Translations under genes and position numbers: made by a program
The notes under the pieces: model-generated
Told to the model about the DNA's origin: nothing
Databases searched by the model: none
The model's input: only the letters and a program-made list of their open reading frames with translations
Part shown: positions 33,899 to 42,679 of the stretch, in pieces
Numbering within the stretch: position 1 is the first letter of the stretch
How the letters are laid out: every line of letters begins with the position of its first letter
Source: an uncultured bacterium
GTDB lineage: Bacteria > Planctomycetota > UBA1135 > GCA-002686595
Direction: 5' to 3'
Length of the DNA: 64,000 bases
NCBI GenBank assembly: GCA_937896235.1
Contig: CALBMX010000100.1
Span: forward strand, 23,179 to 87,178

Positions 33899-35245
33899 TT
33901 AGAAGTACCCCAAATCTCTCATGCGCTGCAGAGTCCCCTCGTCGAGAAGAATCGACTCGGTTTTGAGATCCAGCGGACCCTCTTTAGCACGCCGGGCCAG
34001 TGTCGATTCGAGCAGATTCAACAGACTCCGGACCCGTTCGGGGGAGGCTTGGGAGAGATCTAATTTCTCTTGTGGATCGTCGACCGTGTCAAAGTAGAGC
34101 AGCTGCTCAGCTTGACCGCTTGTCCCTTCGATCCGGATCAACTTTTCTCTGCCGTTAAAGACCATGTCCACGTTCCGCATCTCCTTGGACCCGTCGTGAA
34201 GCATCGAGTGGGAGAGGACGGGAAACTCGACAAAAACACCAGCCATCGAGGGCCCGGCAAAGTCAGCCTTTACGCCACTCAAATCGAGCAGCGTTGCGCC
34301 AAGCTGTTTGAGGCTAACACCGAGCTCACAAGCACTCGGATCCAATCCCCTCGCCGCGCCGGCGCCCGTGCGAATCACAAGCGGCACGTGCAAGAGCTCA
34401 TCGTACATTTTGTATTGATGCGAGATGTCGCCGTGCTCACCAAACTCCTCACCGTGATCCGCAGTTACCGCGAGCAAGACATCGTCTTGAAGCCCGCGCT
34501 GGCCGAACTCCCCCCAAAGCTCGTGAAGCAGCTGGTCCTGGTACTGAATCTCGGCGTCGTAGCGACTTGCGAGGAAGCGTAGCTCTGCGGTGCGGAGCTT
34601 GTCCGTGGCGCCGATCAGCTGATCCATCGTCTCCGCTCCTGTGAGCGGACCGTCGTAATCAGCAACCCACTCTTCTCCTGAGCGCAGATAGTCAAAGTGC
34701 GGCTCGAAGTGATGAATGTAGAGGAAAAAGGGCCGGTCGGGATCGCGCTCCTCGTCGAGCCACTTGGCGACTGCCGCGTTCAGCCCCGCGCCCGTAGACT
34801 CGCGGTGTCCCGCCAGAAACTCCTCGTTGTAAGAGTCAAACCCTTGGTCATAGCCAAAGACACTCGACAGCAATAGGTTGCTCTGGAATGCCGCTGTCTG
34901 GTACCCGGCGTCATGATAGATCTCAGCGAGAGTCTTGTTCGAAGAGTGCAGCCGATCGGGATGCCCCAGGACCCCGTGTTCACGAGGATCTAGCCCCGTT
35001 AAAATCGAAGCTACACTAGGCTTGGTCCACGGTGCCGAAGCGCGCACATTCTGGAGGGAGTACGCACCTTCGGCCACGAGCTCGGCTAGGAAGGGAGTCG
35101 TCTCGCGCTCGTACCCATCCAAATTCGTGTGGTCCATACGGAGGGTATCCACCACGATCAAGATCACATTCGGCTGCTTTACGGGCATAGCTTCGGAGGC
35201 GCATGCCACAAAGCCAAACGCAGCCAATAAGAGCGCGCACTTCAT
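33899..35245 (-). CDS. sulfatase-like alkaline-phosphatase-superfamily lipoprotein
   Basis: A 448-residue protein with a clear lipoprotein signal (MKCALLLAAFGFVAC). Metal-site strands are VILIVVDTLRMDHTN and VTADHGEEFGEHG. The nucleophile position reads APWTKPSVASILTG: threonine replaces the cysteine/serine of sulfatases and the CxPSR arginine is absent. The C-terminal helix resembles sulfatase C-termini. It lies between a second similar gene (4-bp overlap) and lpxK, so an action on LPS, lipid A or surface polysaccharide phosphate groups is plausible but unproven. Confidence 0.85.
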   Translation of the reverse strand: MKCALLLAAFGFVACASEAMPVKQPNVILIVVDTLRMDHTNLDGYERETTPFLAELVAEGAYSLQNVRASAPWTKPSVASILTGLDPREHGVLGHPDRLHSSNKTLAEIYHDAGYQTAAFQSNLLLSSVFGYDQGFDSYNEEFLAGHRESTGAGLNAAVAKWLDEERDPDRPFFLYIHHFEPHFDYLRSGEEWVADYDGPLTGAETMDQLIGATDKLRTAELRFLASRYDAEIQYQDQLLHELWGEFGQRGLQDDVLLAVTADHGEEFGEHGDISHQYKMYDELLHVPLVIRTGAGAARGLDPSACELGVSLKQLGATLLDLSGVKADFAGPSMAGVFVEFPVLSHSMLHDGSKEMRNVDMVFNGREKLIRIEGTSGQAEQLLYFDTVDDPQEKLDLSQASPERVRSLLNLLESTLARRAKEGPLDLKTESILLDEGTLQRMRDLGYF

Positions 35246-36663
35246 CGCGGCCGCTCTCCGCGCTCCTCACCGAGCGCGCGTGGAACAAGCCCCTGCAATC
35301 GCCAATACTCCGCAAGCTCGAGCTCCGACTTTTCATCCGCCCAGTTCGTCGTCTCGGTTCGATCTCGAGTGGTATCGACAAGTGTCCCTTTTGGTCCGCC
35401 CTCGGCGAGGTGATCCACGGTCCACTTCGTTCCGTCACTCGCCTTGACGACGCCCCACTGCAGCGTGCGCTTGCCGCGCGCCTCCGCGGACTGAAGGTGC
35501 GGCTCAAAGTCGACGTGTAAGAACAAGTCCTCGCGTTGTGCCCCAACCCCTTCCTTAAACAGGAGCTTAGAAAACGAGCGACTCGTGATCTTCGCGTCGG
35601 CAGCGAGAGGCGCACCCGCTAGCTCGAGCAGGGTGCTGTGAAGATCCACCTGACTTACGGGGGTAGCGATCGTCTCCCCCGCTCGAAGGGTTCCTCCCGC
35701 GATGGGAACTCGCAGGATCATCGGAACTCGCACGAGCTCATCGGTGAGTGTGACCGTGTGTCCAATCCATCCGCGCTCGCCGAGGAGCTCACCGTGATCC
35801 GCGGTAAACAAAACGACGGCGTCTTCCCAAGCGCCGCGCTCCTTAAGACCGTCAAACAGTTTGCCGATCGCCGTGTCGACCTTCGCGACTTCGCCCGCGT
35901 AAACACGCCGCAGGTCGCGCAGGTCATTCGCGCTGAGTTCGCCACGGGAGAGCGCCTCTCGAAGCTCCCAAATATCTTCGGTCGTCTCGACCAGTCCGCC
36001 CGGCGTCGGGTCAAGCCCAGGAGCGCCATGGGCTTCATATCGCCAATGGGGCTCAAAAAAGAGCCCGAATAGAAAAACGGGGTCTTTGGATTCCGAAAGG
36101 GAGTCGTACTGAGCAAGCATTTTCGCGACGGCCATTTCCGCTGTGGAGCCCTCGTGCCCTTGGGCTAGCGAGTCGTCCCATTGGTCGAACCCTTGCGCGA
36201 ACCCGTAGTTTGCCGTTGCGACAAAATTCGTCATCACGCCGCCGGTCCGAAAGCCGGCCGACTGCAAGCGCTCGGGTAGGGTCACGTGGCCCTCAGAGAG
36301 AGTCCCGAGTAACCGGGTCGTGCCGTGCTCCCAAGGCCACTTGCCCGTGAGTGCGCTCGCGAGGCTTGGCAAAGTCCAGGGTGCAGTCGAGTAGGCTGCA
36401 TCGAAGAGCATTCCCTCCTTCGCCAGTTGATCGAGGTTGGGCGTCACCGAACCCTGTGAGCCCGGCTGCTCCATGGCTAGAAGGCCTGCGCCATAGCAAC
36501 CGAGGGCGTCCGCGCGCAAGGTGTCCACCTCGACCCAAACCACCAACCGCGGCTTTCCGGAGAGCGTGGACTCACCTTCCCCGCAGGCGCATAGCGCGAA
36601 GGGTAGCGTTGCGATCAACGACGCTCGCGCCAAGTCCAGAGGGCTCATCTGCGCAAATACCAA
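35242..36663 (-). CDS. sulfatase-like alkaline-phosphatase-superfamily lipoprotein
   Basis: A 473-residue protein with a lipoprotein signal (hydrophobic segment ending ALCAC). Superfamily strands are VVWVEVDTLRADALG, where a glutamate sits between the usual hydrophobics, and FTADHGELLGERGWIGH. The nucleophile motif APWTLPSLASALTG again has threonine and no arginine. It is most similar in layout to the next gene downstream, with which it shares an ATGA overlap, suggesting tandem duplication. Start ATG at 36663, or five codons later. It follows rpoZ by 43 bp. Confidence 0.85.
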   Translation of the reverse strand: MVFAQMSPLDLARASLIATLPFALCACGEGESTLSGKPRLVVWVEVDTLRADALGCYGAGLLAMEQPGSQGSVTPNLDQLAKEGMLFDAAYSTAPWTLPSLASALTGKWPWEHGTTRLLGTLSEGHVTLPERLQSAGFRTGGVMTNFVATANYGFAQGFDQWDDSLAQGHEGSTAEMAVAKMLAQYDSLSESKDPVFLFGLFFEPHWRYEAHGAPGLDPTPGGLVETTEDIWELREALSRGELSANDLRDLRRVYAGEVAKVDTAIGKLFDGLKERGAWEDAVVLFTADHGELLGERGWIGHTVTLTDELVRVPMILRVPIAGGTLRAGETIATPVSQVDLHSTLLELAGAPLAADAKITSRSFSKLLFKEGVGAQREDLFLHVDFEPHLQSAEARGKRTLQWGVVKASDGTKWTVDHLAEGGPKGTLVDTTRDRTETTNWADEKSELELAEYWRLQGLVPRALGEERGERPR

Positions 36664-36706
36664 AGGTGTCTCGAGTGCAGTACTTGACCGCTAACCCGAA
36701 ACCGCA

Positions 36707-36916
36707 TTAAAGAAGAGGTTGGTCTTCTTCGGGGATCAGCTCGATCAGTCCGCGCTCCATTTCAAGGAACGCGATCTTAATCGGGTTAGTCTCGCGGGTT
36801 TCGATAAGGGGAGCAGCGCCACGAACGATTTCGCGGACGCGTTTCTGCAGGAGGGCGGTCTTGTGGAAAGATCCGGCGACGGACTTCTGAAGGCGCTGGG
36901 GCAGGGTTAGTTCCAT
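36707..36916 (-). CDS. rpoZ: RNA polymerase omega subunit-like protein
   Basis: A 69-residue protein. The central segment KRVREIVRGAAPLIET followed by NPIKIAFLEMERGLIEL matches the omega/RpoZ pattern (R-RxRxLxxGxxPLV...NPxxIAxxEIxxGxI). Omega assists assembly of the beta-prime subunit and binds in its C-terminal region. Only a weak ribosome-binding site is visible. It is the first gene of a minus-strand series with two sulfatase-like lipoproteins, lpxK and an acyltransferase, an unusual neighbourhood for rpoZ. Confidence 0.75.
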   Translation of the reverse strand: MELTLPQRLQKSVAGSFHKTALLQKRVREIVRGAAPLIETRETNPIKIAFLEMERGLIELIPEEDQPLL

Positions 36917-37875
36917 ACTTAACTCGAGGGTCGTCCCCCATCGAAATCAACAGGGGATGAAGGCAGGTAGAGCCGAACTTCGAGGAAAATCCCAAGGCTC
37001 GGCAAGCGCGGAAGTGTATGCAAACATGGAGTTTTGCGCAAGAGAGGCGTGGATTCCCTTTGTAATTGACCATTCAAGTCTCGTCGAGCGTCTGGATAGA
37101 CTGACCCCAACAAGGCAGGGGCAGCAACTTCCCCTGGACCTAGCGCGGGGCCTTGCCTTGCGACGGGGACAAGAATCGAGCCCGGACAAGCTGCCCGCGC
37201 AGATTATTTCATGGTTGGGCAAGTGTATTCAGAGCATTCCGCCGCCGAGCCCTGGAGCGGGGCGACCCAAAGTCAAAGTGGGGTCAAACATGCCCTTCTA
37301 CGAACAAAATAGTCACTCCTGGATTATAAGTGGGGCCGCATACCGTAACCACACTTCCCCTAGGTGTCCAAGGAGGAGGGCGTCAACGCTCTAGGAGGGA
37401 GGAGCAGCTTTGCTGGAACTAGATCAACGGGCTGCGCTCGAAAGGCCCGGACAAGAGGGCCTGGCGCCCACCTGTGGCTTGGTAATCATGGCCTACATAC
37501 CCCTAAGGGGCGAATCGGACGCTGTGCTCGGCTGCCACGCCGCTCGACCATTCAAATAGGGGAGCTCGCAGTGAGCCAGCATCCTAAGAGGCGCGACCAT
37601 CCGGGCGGTCCGAGCGGAAGAAGCCGGCCTTTCGGGCCCGACCTGCTTTCCTTTGGCATTCTCAGCAACAAGGCCCCATTTAAAGTTAGAATATCGGGGC
37701 CGCGGAGATGTTCCGAGTCCTTCGTCAAAAATGCAGCCCAATAGCTGGACCTTGCGGCTAAAAAGGATATCTTTATCCGAACCTTAATCATGTCCTGTCC
37801 CTCAGGCACTAAAATGCGGAGCGACCCCGCCCCTTTTCGCAAGGAATCGGCCCGGCACTCCCAACTACGGACCCT
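36917..37875. other. 959-bp intergenic region without a credible gene
   Basis: This is the longest non-coding stretch in the window, between divergent rpoZ and korA. Reading both strands gives only frames with arginine/serine-rich, non-protein-like composition. A hairpin AGGCCC...GGGCCT lies at 37443-37462. A GAGGAAA string near 36981 recalls the RNase P core, but no other RNase P, tmRNA or SRP signature follows. It must contain the promoter of the 12-gene kor-por-rnf operon and may contain an RNA or long leader. Confidence 0.5.
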
Positions 37876-39786
37876 ATGAGCAGTTCCCAGTCTGCGTCCT
37901 CCGAGGACGCACAAGAAGTCTACGAGAAAGTCATCACTGGCCTCGGCGATAAGACCTATACCGACCACAGTTGTGAAGTGGTTTCCGATGCCGGCGAAGG
38001 CGCTCAAAAGTGCGGTCAGGGCTTTGGCGCCCTTTCGGCAAAAATGGGTAATGGCGCATGGACTGTCGAGATCATTCCCGCCGAAATCGAACCACCGCCC
38101 CGGACCCCGGGAAGCACCAGTGGTGTCGGCATCCGCATTGGCCAAGACAAGATCACCAACGCCGGAGACGCGGTGAAGCTCGTCATCGCTTTCAACGAGC
38201 AGGTCTTGCTTTCGCGCCACCGAGTCAACGCGATGTCGGACGACTGCATTATTCTCATCGACTCCAAGTGGAGAACCCACGTCAACCCGAAGGTGGTTGG
38301 CGAGTGGGAAGATGCGATGAAAGAGATGTCCACGAAGAACTACAAGTGGATCCTCGTTCCGCTTGAGGCCGAGACCCTCAAAGTCGTCGACAACCCAAAG
38401 CTCGGAAAGAACATGTTCGCGCTTGGCCTTCTCTGCCACATCTACGATCGCGATGTCCAAATCGCAAAAGATCAGGTCGCCTATACTTTCCGCAAGAAAC
38501 CGCCAGCGGTCACCGAGGCGAACCACAAACTTCTCGAGGCGGGCATTGCCTGGGCCGCAGAGAACTTGGATTTCCGCTTCCTCGTTCCGGCGAGGCCTCC
38601 GACATCAGAGCTGCTCGTGATGAACGGCAACGAGGCCTTTGGCATGGGCGCACTCGCCGCGGGCATCGACGTCTGCGCGATGTACCCGATTACGCCAGCC
38701 TCTTCGGTTTCTCACTATCTGGCCGACGTCTACGACAACTTCGGTGGCATGGTCCACCAAGCTGAGGACGAGATTGCCGCGATTGGTGTCGCACTTGGGT
38801 CTAGCTACACCGGCAAGACCGCCATGACGATCACATCGGGTCCGGGCCTCGCTCTAAAGGGTGAGTTCATCGGCTTGGCCCTCATGATCGAAATGCCACT
38901 GATCATCATCGATGTTCAGCGCGGTGGCCCCAGCACTGGCCTGCCGACAAAGGTCGAGCAGTCCGACCTGCTCTGCGTGCTATACGGTCAACCCGGAGAC
39001 GGTCCAAAAATCGTCATGGCGCCCTCTTCAATTGAGGAGTGCTTCCATTGCATTATCACTGCGCGCCAGATCGCCGAGACTTTACGCACCTGCGTATTCA
39101 TCCTCAGCGATGCCAACTTGGCAACCGGCCAAACGCCTTTCGAGCGCCCTAAGCTCGACGCCAAGTGGATGGCTGGCCCGCCCAAGCAGACCTCCGTTCC
39201 CGAGGGCAGTCGCCCCTACGAGTGGAACTTGGACACAGGTATCTCCGAGCGCTTCATCCCTGGACAACGCGGCGGCGAACATACGGTGACCGGCCTCAAC
39301 CACGACGAGTCCAGTCGGGTCAACTACGAGCCCGCTACCAACCAGCTCGGGCATGCAATGCGCAGTCGCAAGATCGCCGTGTTTGCCGAGACACTGAACG
39401 CACCGATTCCTTACGGCGGTGACGAGGGTGACCTTCTAATCGTCGGTTGGGGCTCAACAAGGGGCGCCATCGAAGAGGCGGTCGATCGCGCACGCGCCAA
39501 AGGCCTCAAAGCCTCAAGCCTGCACCTCACCTTCCTTTCACCGCTGCAACCGGGCATTAAAGAGGCCTGTGATAAGTTCACCAAGGTCATGACGGTCGAG
39601 TTGAACTACTCCGACGCCTCAGACGATCCACACATCACACCGACCAACCGACGCCGCGGACAGCTTGCAACCCTACTCCGCGCGCAGCTCTTGATTGATT
39701 GCGGTAGCTGGGGAAAGGTGCACGGTGCGCCACTTCAGCCTGCAGTTTTGCTCGGCATCATCGAAAAGTACATTCCAAAAGCCTAG
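37876..39786 (+). CDS. korA: 2-oxoacid:ferredoxin oxidoreductase, fused gamma-alpha subunit
   Basis: A 636-residue fusion of the gamma domain (about residues 30-210, including SDAGEGAQKCGQGFG and STSGVGIRIG) and the alpha/pyrimidine-binding domain (from about residue 250: GNEAFGMGALAAGIDVCAMYPITPASSVSHYL, with the YPITPxS signature, and TITSGPGLALKGE). This architecture is that of KorA/OforA enzymes acting on 2-oxoglutarate or pyruvate/branched 2-oxoacids. With KorB it oxidatively decarboxylates the 2-oxoacid to acyl-CoA and reduces ferredoxin. It is the first gene of the kor-por-rnf operon, 9 bp before korB. Confidence 0.94.
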   Translation: MSSSQSASSEDAQEVYEKVITGLGDKTYTDHSCEVVSDAGEGAQKCGQGFGALSAKMGNGAWTVEIIPAEIEPPPRTPGSTSGVGIRIGQDKITNAGDAVKLVIAFNEQVLLSRHRVNAMSDDCIILIDSKWRTHVNPKVVGEWEDAMKEMSTKNYKWILVPLEAETLKVVDNPKLGKNMFALGLLCHIYDRDVQIAKDQVAYTFRKKPPAVTEANHKLLEAGIAWAAENLDFRFLVPARPPTSELLVMNGNEAFGMGALAAGIDVCAMYPITPASSVSHYLADVYDNFGGMVHQAEDEIAAIGVALGSSYTGKTAMTITSGPGLALKGEFIGLALMIEMPLIIIDVQRGGPSTGLPTKVEQSDLLCVLYGQPGDGPKIVMAPSSIEECFHCIITARQIAETLRTCVFILSDANLATGQTPFERPKLDAKWMAGPPKQTSVPEGSRPYEWNLDTGISERFIPGQRGGEHTVTGLNHDESSRVNYEPATNQLGHAMRSRKIAVFAETLNAPIPYGGDEGDLLIVGWGSTRGAIEEAVDRARAKGLKASSLHLTFLSPLQPGIKEACDKFTKVMTVELNYSDASDDPHITPTNRRRGQLATLLRAQLLIDCGSWGKVHGAPLQPAVLLGIIEKYIPKA

Positions 39787-39795
39787 AGGATATCA

Positions 39796-40743
39796 ATGGA
39801 CACTTCCCTACTCGACATTAGTGGCGCCGCTGACGAGCGCACCTTTACGGCCAACGACTACAAAGGCCCGACCGCACGTTGGTGCCCCGGCTGCGGTGAT
39901 TTCTCGATCCTCGCGACGACCCGTCGGCTTCTCGAGCTTGAACAGCTTGCGCCTGAAAAGACCCTGTTCGTCTCAGGCATTGGCTGTTCGAGCCGCTTCC
40001 CCCACTACCTCAAAACCTACGGGTTCCACGGTATTCACGGGCGTGCTCTTCCGCTTGCTCTTGGCGCAAAATTGCGCCGTCCCGACCTCCACGTATTTGT
40101 GGTGATGGGCGACGGCGACTGCACCTCGATTGGCGCGGGCCACTGGATCCACGCGATTCGCTACAACCCGAACATGACGGTGCTGTTGCTCGACAACAAC
40201 ATCTACGGGTTGACGAAGAAGCAGACCTCACCGACAACTCCGGTGAACTACAAGACCAACACACAGCCCAAAGGTAGCTATCTCAACCCGCTGCACCCGA
40301 TCAGCGTGACCCTGGGCGTCGCGAATGCGTCGTTTGTTGCGCAAACGGCCGACTGGATTCCAGCACACCTGCTCGCCACGATGCGGGCGGCCCAGCAGCA
40401 CAAGGGCTTGTCCTTCATCCGCATCTTGCAGCGCTGCCCCAAGTGGACCATCGACATCTTTGACGCGAAGGTTAAAACCCCGGACGAGATGATGATCCTG
40501 AACCACGCCAACGGCATCACGGACCCAAAGGTCCAAAAGATGTACAAGAACCAGATGGAGCACGACCCTTCGGATCTCGATGCTGCCCGTGCACTGACAG
40601 GAATGACGAGCCATATTCCGCTTGGACTCTTCTACAAGAATGAGGACGCTGCGATTTACAACGAGTTGCGTATGAACAAGTCCTTCACAACGGAAGAGAA
40701 AATGGCCAACCTGGAGAAGGAGTTCGATCGCTATGCCGTCTGA
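39796..40743 (+). CDS. korB: 2-oxoacid:ferredoxin oxidoreductase, beta subunit
   Basis: A 315-residue TPP-binding beta subunit. RWCPGCGDFSIL carries cluster-binding cysteines, SGIGCSSRFPHY another, and the TPP/Mg motif is VVMGDGDCTSIG...NNIYGLTKKQTSPTT. This is the KorB pattern. The start has a good ribosome-binding site (AGAGGAT). The product pairs with the fused gamma-alpha subunit immediately upstream. Its last codons overlap the next gene by 11 bp. The KorAB pair lacks a delta ferredoxin subunit, normal for this class. Confidence 0.94.
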   Translation: MDTSLLDISGAADERTFTANDYKGPTARWCPGCGDFSILATTRRLLELEQLAPEKTLFVSGIGCSSRFPHYLKTYGFHGIHGRALPLALGAKLRRPDLHVFVVMGDGDCTSIGAGHWIHAIRYNPNMTVLLLDNNIYGLTKKQTSPTTPVNYKTNTQPKGSYLNPLHPISVTLGVANASFVAQTADWIPAHLLATMRAAQQHKGLSFIRILQRCPKWTIDIFDAKVKTPDEMMILNHANGITDPKVQKMYKNQMEHDPSDLDAARALTGMTSHIPLGLFYKNEDAAIYNELRMNKSFTTEEKMANLEKEFDRYAV

Positions 40744-41740
40744 ATCAGCGCTGCTTCTCGATAGGAAGCTCGGCGCGACCCGCCGCGCTTTTCACTCGGC
40801 GCTCGTCTCCACTTCAGAGCAGTTGCGGAGCATGCTCGCGACCAAAGTGGAAGGTGAGGGGATCACTGGCCTCTTCTCTAACGGCTATGTGAACAGCTCG
40901 AGTTTCAGCACACTCGCCGCTGGCAGCACCAAGGAGAGCAGCGAAAAAGGGCGCCTTCAAGTTGCCCGCGACGTGCTCCTTGAGCTCATCGGACTCGGCG
41001 ACGATCTCTATCGCGTGGAAGTAGCTCCAGGTGCCGGTGTGCGCTGTGCGGTAAGTAAGGCTTACGGTCGCATTGGCCGCGCGTTTGCTGCGGCGAGGGC
41101 CGCCTCGAACGCCAATAGTGGAAATCCCGCTGGCGCCGATGAGGCTGAAAACCTGAAGCGTTACAACTACAGCAACTGGTCGGTCGCAGAGCGCAACATT
41201 GCGCCGGGGCTCTTGATCGAGGTCGCGGGCAAGGACCTTTTGGCTGACGGCCTCTCCGAGTTCCTGGACGGAAACACCTGCTTGGCATTCATGGTAAGCG
41301 GCGCGTCTTCTCCGGCACCGCTAGTCGGCCTGATCCGACCCGGTGTTTTTGTTGCACAGTCTAAGACCCTCGACCCGTTTGGAATGCCAGACCGAGGTCC
41401 CGCCACCGTTGCGGTTTTGGCGGAAGCTGAAGGGGCGGCGACCTTCACCCACCAACCGGCTGGCCATGGCGAGTCTGGAATGGGGATCTGGTCGCGCCTA
41501 ACGGTGAGCTCACTCCCCGAGACAGCACCGGAATCGGCCCTCGGTTCCAAAAGCGCTAACCAGCAGCGCGAAGAATTGCGCCAACTTGCGGCGCTCTCGA
41601 TCGAGCCCTTGCTAGCCGCATCAGGCGAGGCCTCTACGGTCTCCCAAGAACCTGGAGTCACCGCAGCCTTGGCTGCCACCAGCGCATCGGGCGAGCCCAT
41701 TGACCGCTTGGCGGCATGGCTCTTGTCCAAAGCTAAGTAG
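40733..41740 (+). CDS. unknown protein in the kor-rnf operon
   Basis: A 335-residue protein I do not recognise. It starts within the end of korB (11-bp overlap) and is followed after 60 bp by rnfB, so it is embedded in the operon. No signal peptide, membrane segment, cysteine cluster motif or nucleotide-binding motif is visible. The composition is Ala/Ser/Leu/Glu-rich, with a segment YNYSNWSVAERNIAPGLLIEV in the middle and a C-terminal Ala-rich tail. It is probably a soluble cytoplasmic accessory protein. Any link to Kor or Rnf rests on position alone. Confidence 0.7.
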   Translation: MPSESALLLDRKLGATRRAFHSALVSTSEQLRSMLATKVEGEGITGLFSNGYVNSSSFSTLAAGSTKESSEKGRLQVARDVLLELIGLGDDLYRVEVAPGAGVRCAVSKAYGRIGRAFAAARAASNANSGNPAGADEAENLKRYNYSNWSVAERNIAPGLLIEVAGKDLLADGLSEFLDGNTCLAFMVSGASSPAPLVGLIRPGVFVAQSKTLDPFGMPDRGPATVAVLAEAEGAATFTHQPAGHGESGMGIWSRLTVSSLPETAPESALGSKSANQQREELRQLAALSIEPLLAASGEASTVSQEPGVTAALAATSASGEPIDRLAAWLLSKAK

Positions 41741-41800
41741 TTTTCGAACGGCGCCTCGTGTGCCTACACAACCCCAACAGCCAGACTCACTCGGAGGAGT

Positions 41801-42679
41801 ATGGAACTCGACACGATCCTTAAGGCGGGTGCCGTCCTTGGCGGCCTTGGGTTTGCCTTTGGCGGCCTGATTGCGGCCGCAAATCGTCGCCTGAAAGTTT
41901 GGGAAGACCCACGCATCAACGCCACGGTCGACTTACTTCCCGGCACAAACTGCGGCGCCTGTGGGTCACCTGGTTGTCGAGGTTTTGCCGAACGACTCGT
42001 CGCTGGTGAAGCCGAACCCGCAGGCTGTACACAGGTCGACGAGGAGCAGGTCACGGCCGTGGCGGAATACCTCGGCGTGGATGCGGGCGAGGCCGTCAAG
42101 CGAATCGCGCGGCTCCTGTGCGCGGGTGGCACCGACGTCGCTAAGCACCATGGCGACTATACCGGTGCTAAAACATGCGCCTCTGCGGCCGCTGCTGGGG
42201 GCGGCGCGAAAGCCTGCTCTTGGGGATGCATTGGATTGGCCGATTGCGCAGTCGTCTGTGACTACGATGCGATCCATATGAATCAATTTGGGCTCCCGGT
42301 TGTCGACCCTGCGAAGTGCACGGCATGCAACGACTGCGTTGTCGCCTGCCCTAAAGACCTGTTTGTGATCATGCCTGTGGATCAACCCCTCTTGGTTCAG
42401 TGCAAGAGCCTGATGGAAGGCGAAGCGGCCGAGGAGACTTGCAAGGTAGCCTGCACAGGATGTGGCAAGTGCGCTATGGACTCGGATCCCGACGCGATCT
42501 CCATCATCGACGGCCTAGCGGTTGTCAACTACGACCAGGGCGTTCACGTCTCTCCAAAAGCGACAGAGCGCTGCCCCACTGGCGCGATCAAATGGATCGA
42601 GTGGGAGCAATTCACGGATACGCAACTCCCCTCCTTTACTCCAAAGGGCGCCGAGCATAAGGGCGCAATCAAGGTATGA
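41801..42679 (+). CDS. rnfB: Rnf complex subunit B, polyferredoxin
   Basis: A 292-residue iron-sulfur protein. An N-terminal hydrophobic helix (residues 5-27) anchors it. The RnfB-type cluster motif is TNCGACGSPGCRGF with C51, C54, C59 and C76. Further cysteine sets follow: GCIGLADCAVVCD, CTACNDCVVACP, CTGCGKCAMDSDP and ERCPTGAI. Some of these sets are degenerate, missing a cysteine or the CP ending. RnfB accepts electrons from ferredoxin and passes them into the membrane complex. The gene has a strong GGAGGAG ribosome site and overlaps nifJ by 4 bp. It is separated from rnfCDGEA by nifJ. Confidence 0.92.
   Translation: MELDTILKAGAVLGGLGFAFGGLIAAANRRLKVWEDPRINATVDLLPGTNCGACGSPGCRGFAERLVAGEAEPAGCTQVDEEQVTAVAEYLGVDAGEAVKRIARLLCAGGTDVAKHHGDYTGAKTCASAAAAGGGAKACSWGCIGLADCAVVCDYDAIHMNQFGLPVVDPAKCTACNDCVVACPKDLFVIMPVDQPLLVQCKSLMEGEAAEETCKVACTGCGKCAMDSDPDAISIIDGLAVVNYDQGVHVSPKATERCPTGAIKWIEWEQFTDTQLPSFTPKGAEHKGAIKV

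Noticed and set aside
36960..37000. GAGGAAA string resembling the RNase P RNA core
   Set aside because: No matching 3' core (ACAGAACCCGGCTTA-type) or other conserved RNase P segments follow in the gap.
37552..38526. Long minus-strand open frame of 324 codons
   Set aside because: Most of it is antisense to korA, whose domains are unambiguous; the frame has no recognisable motif.
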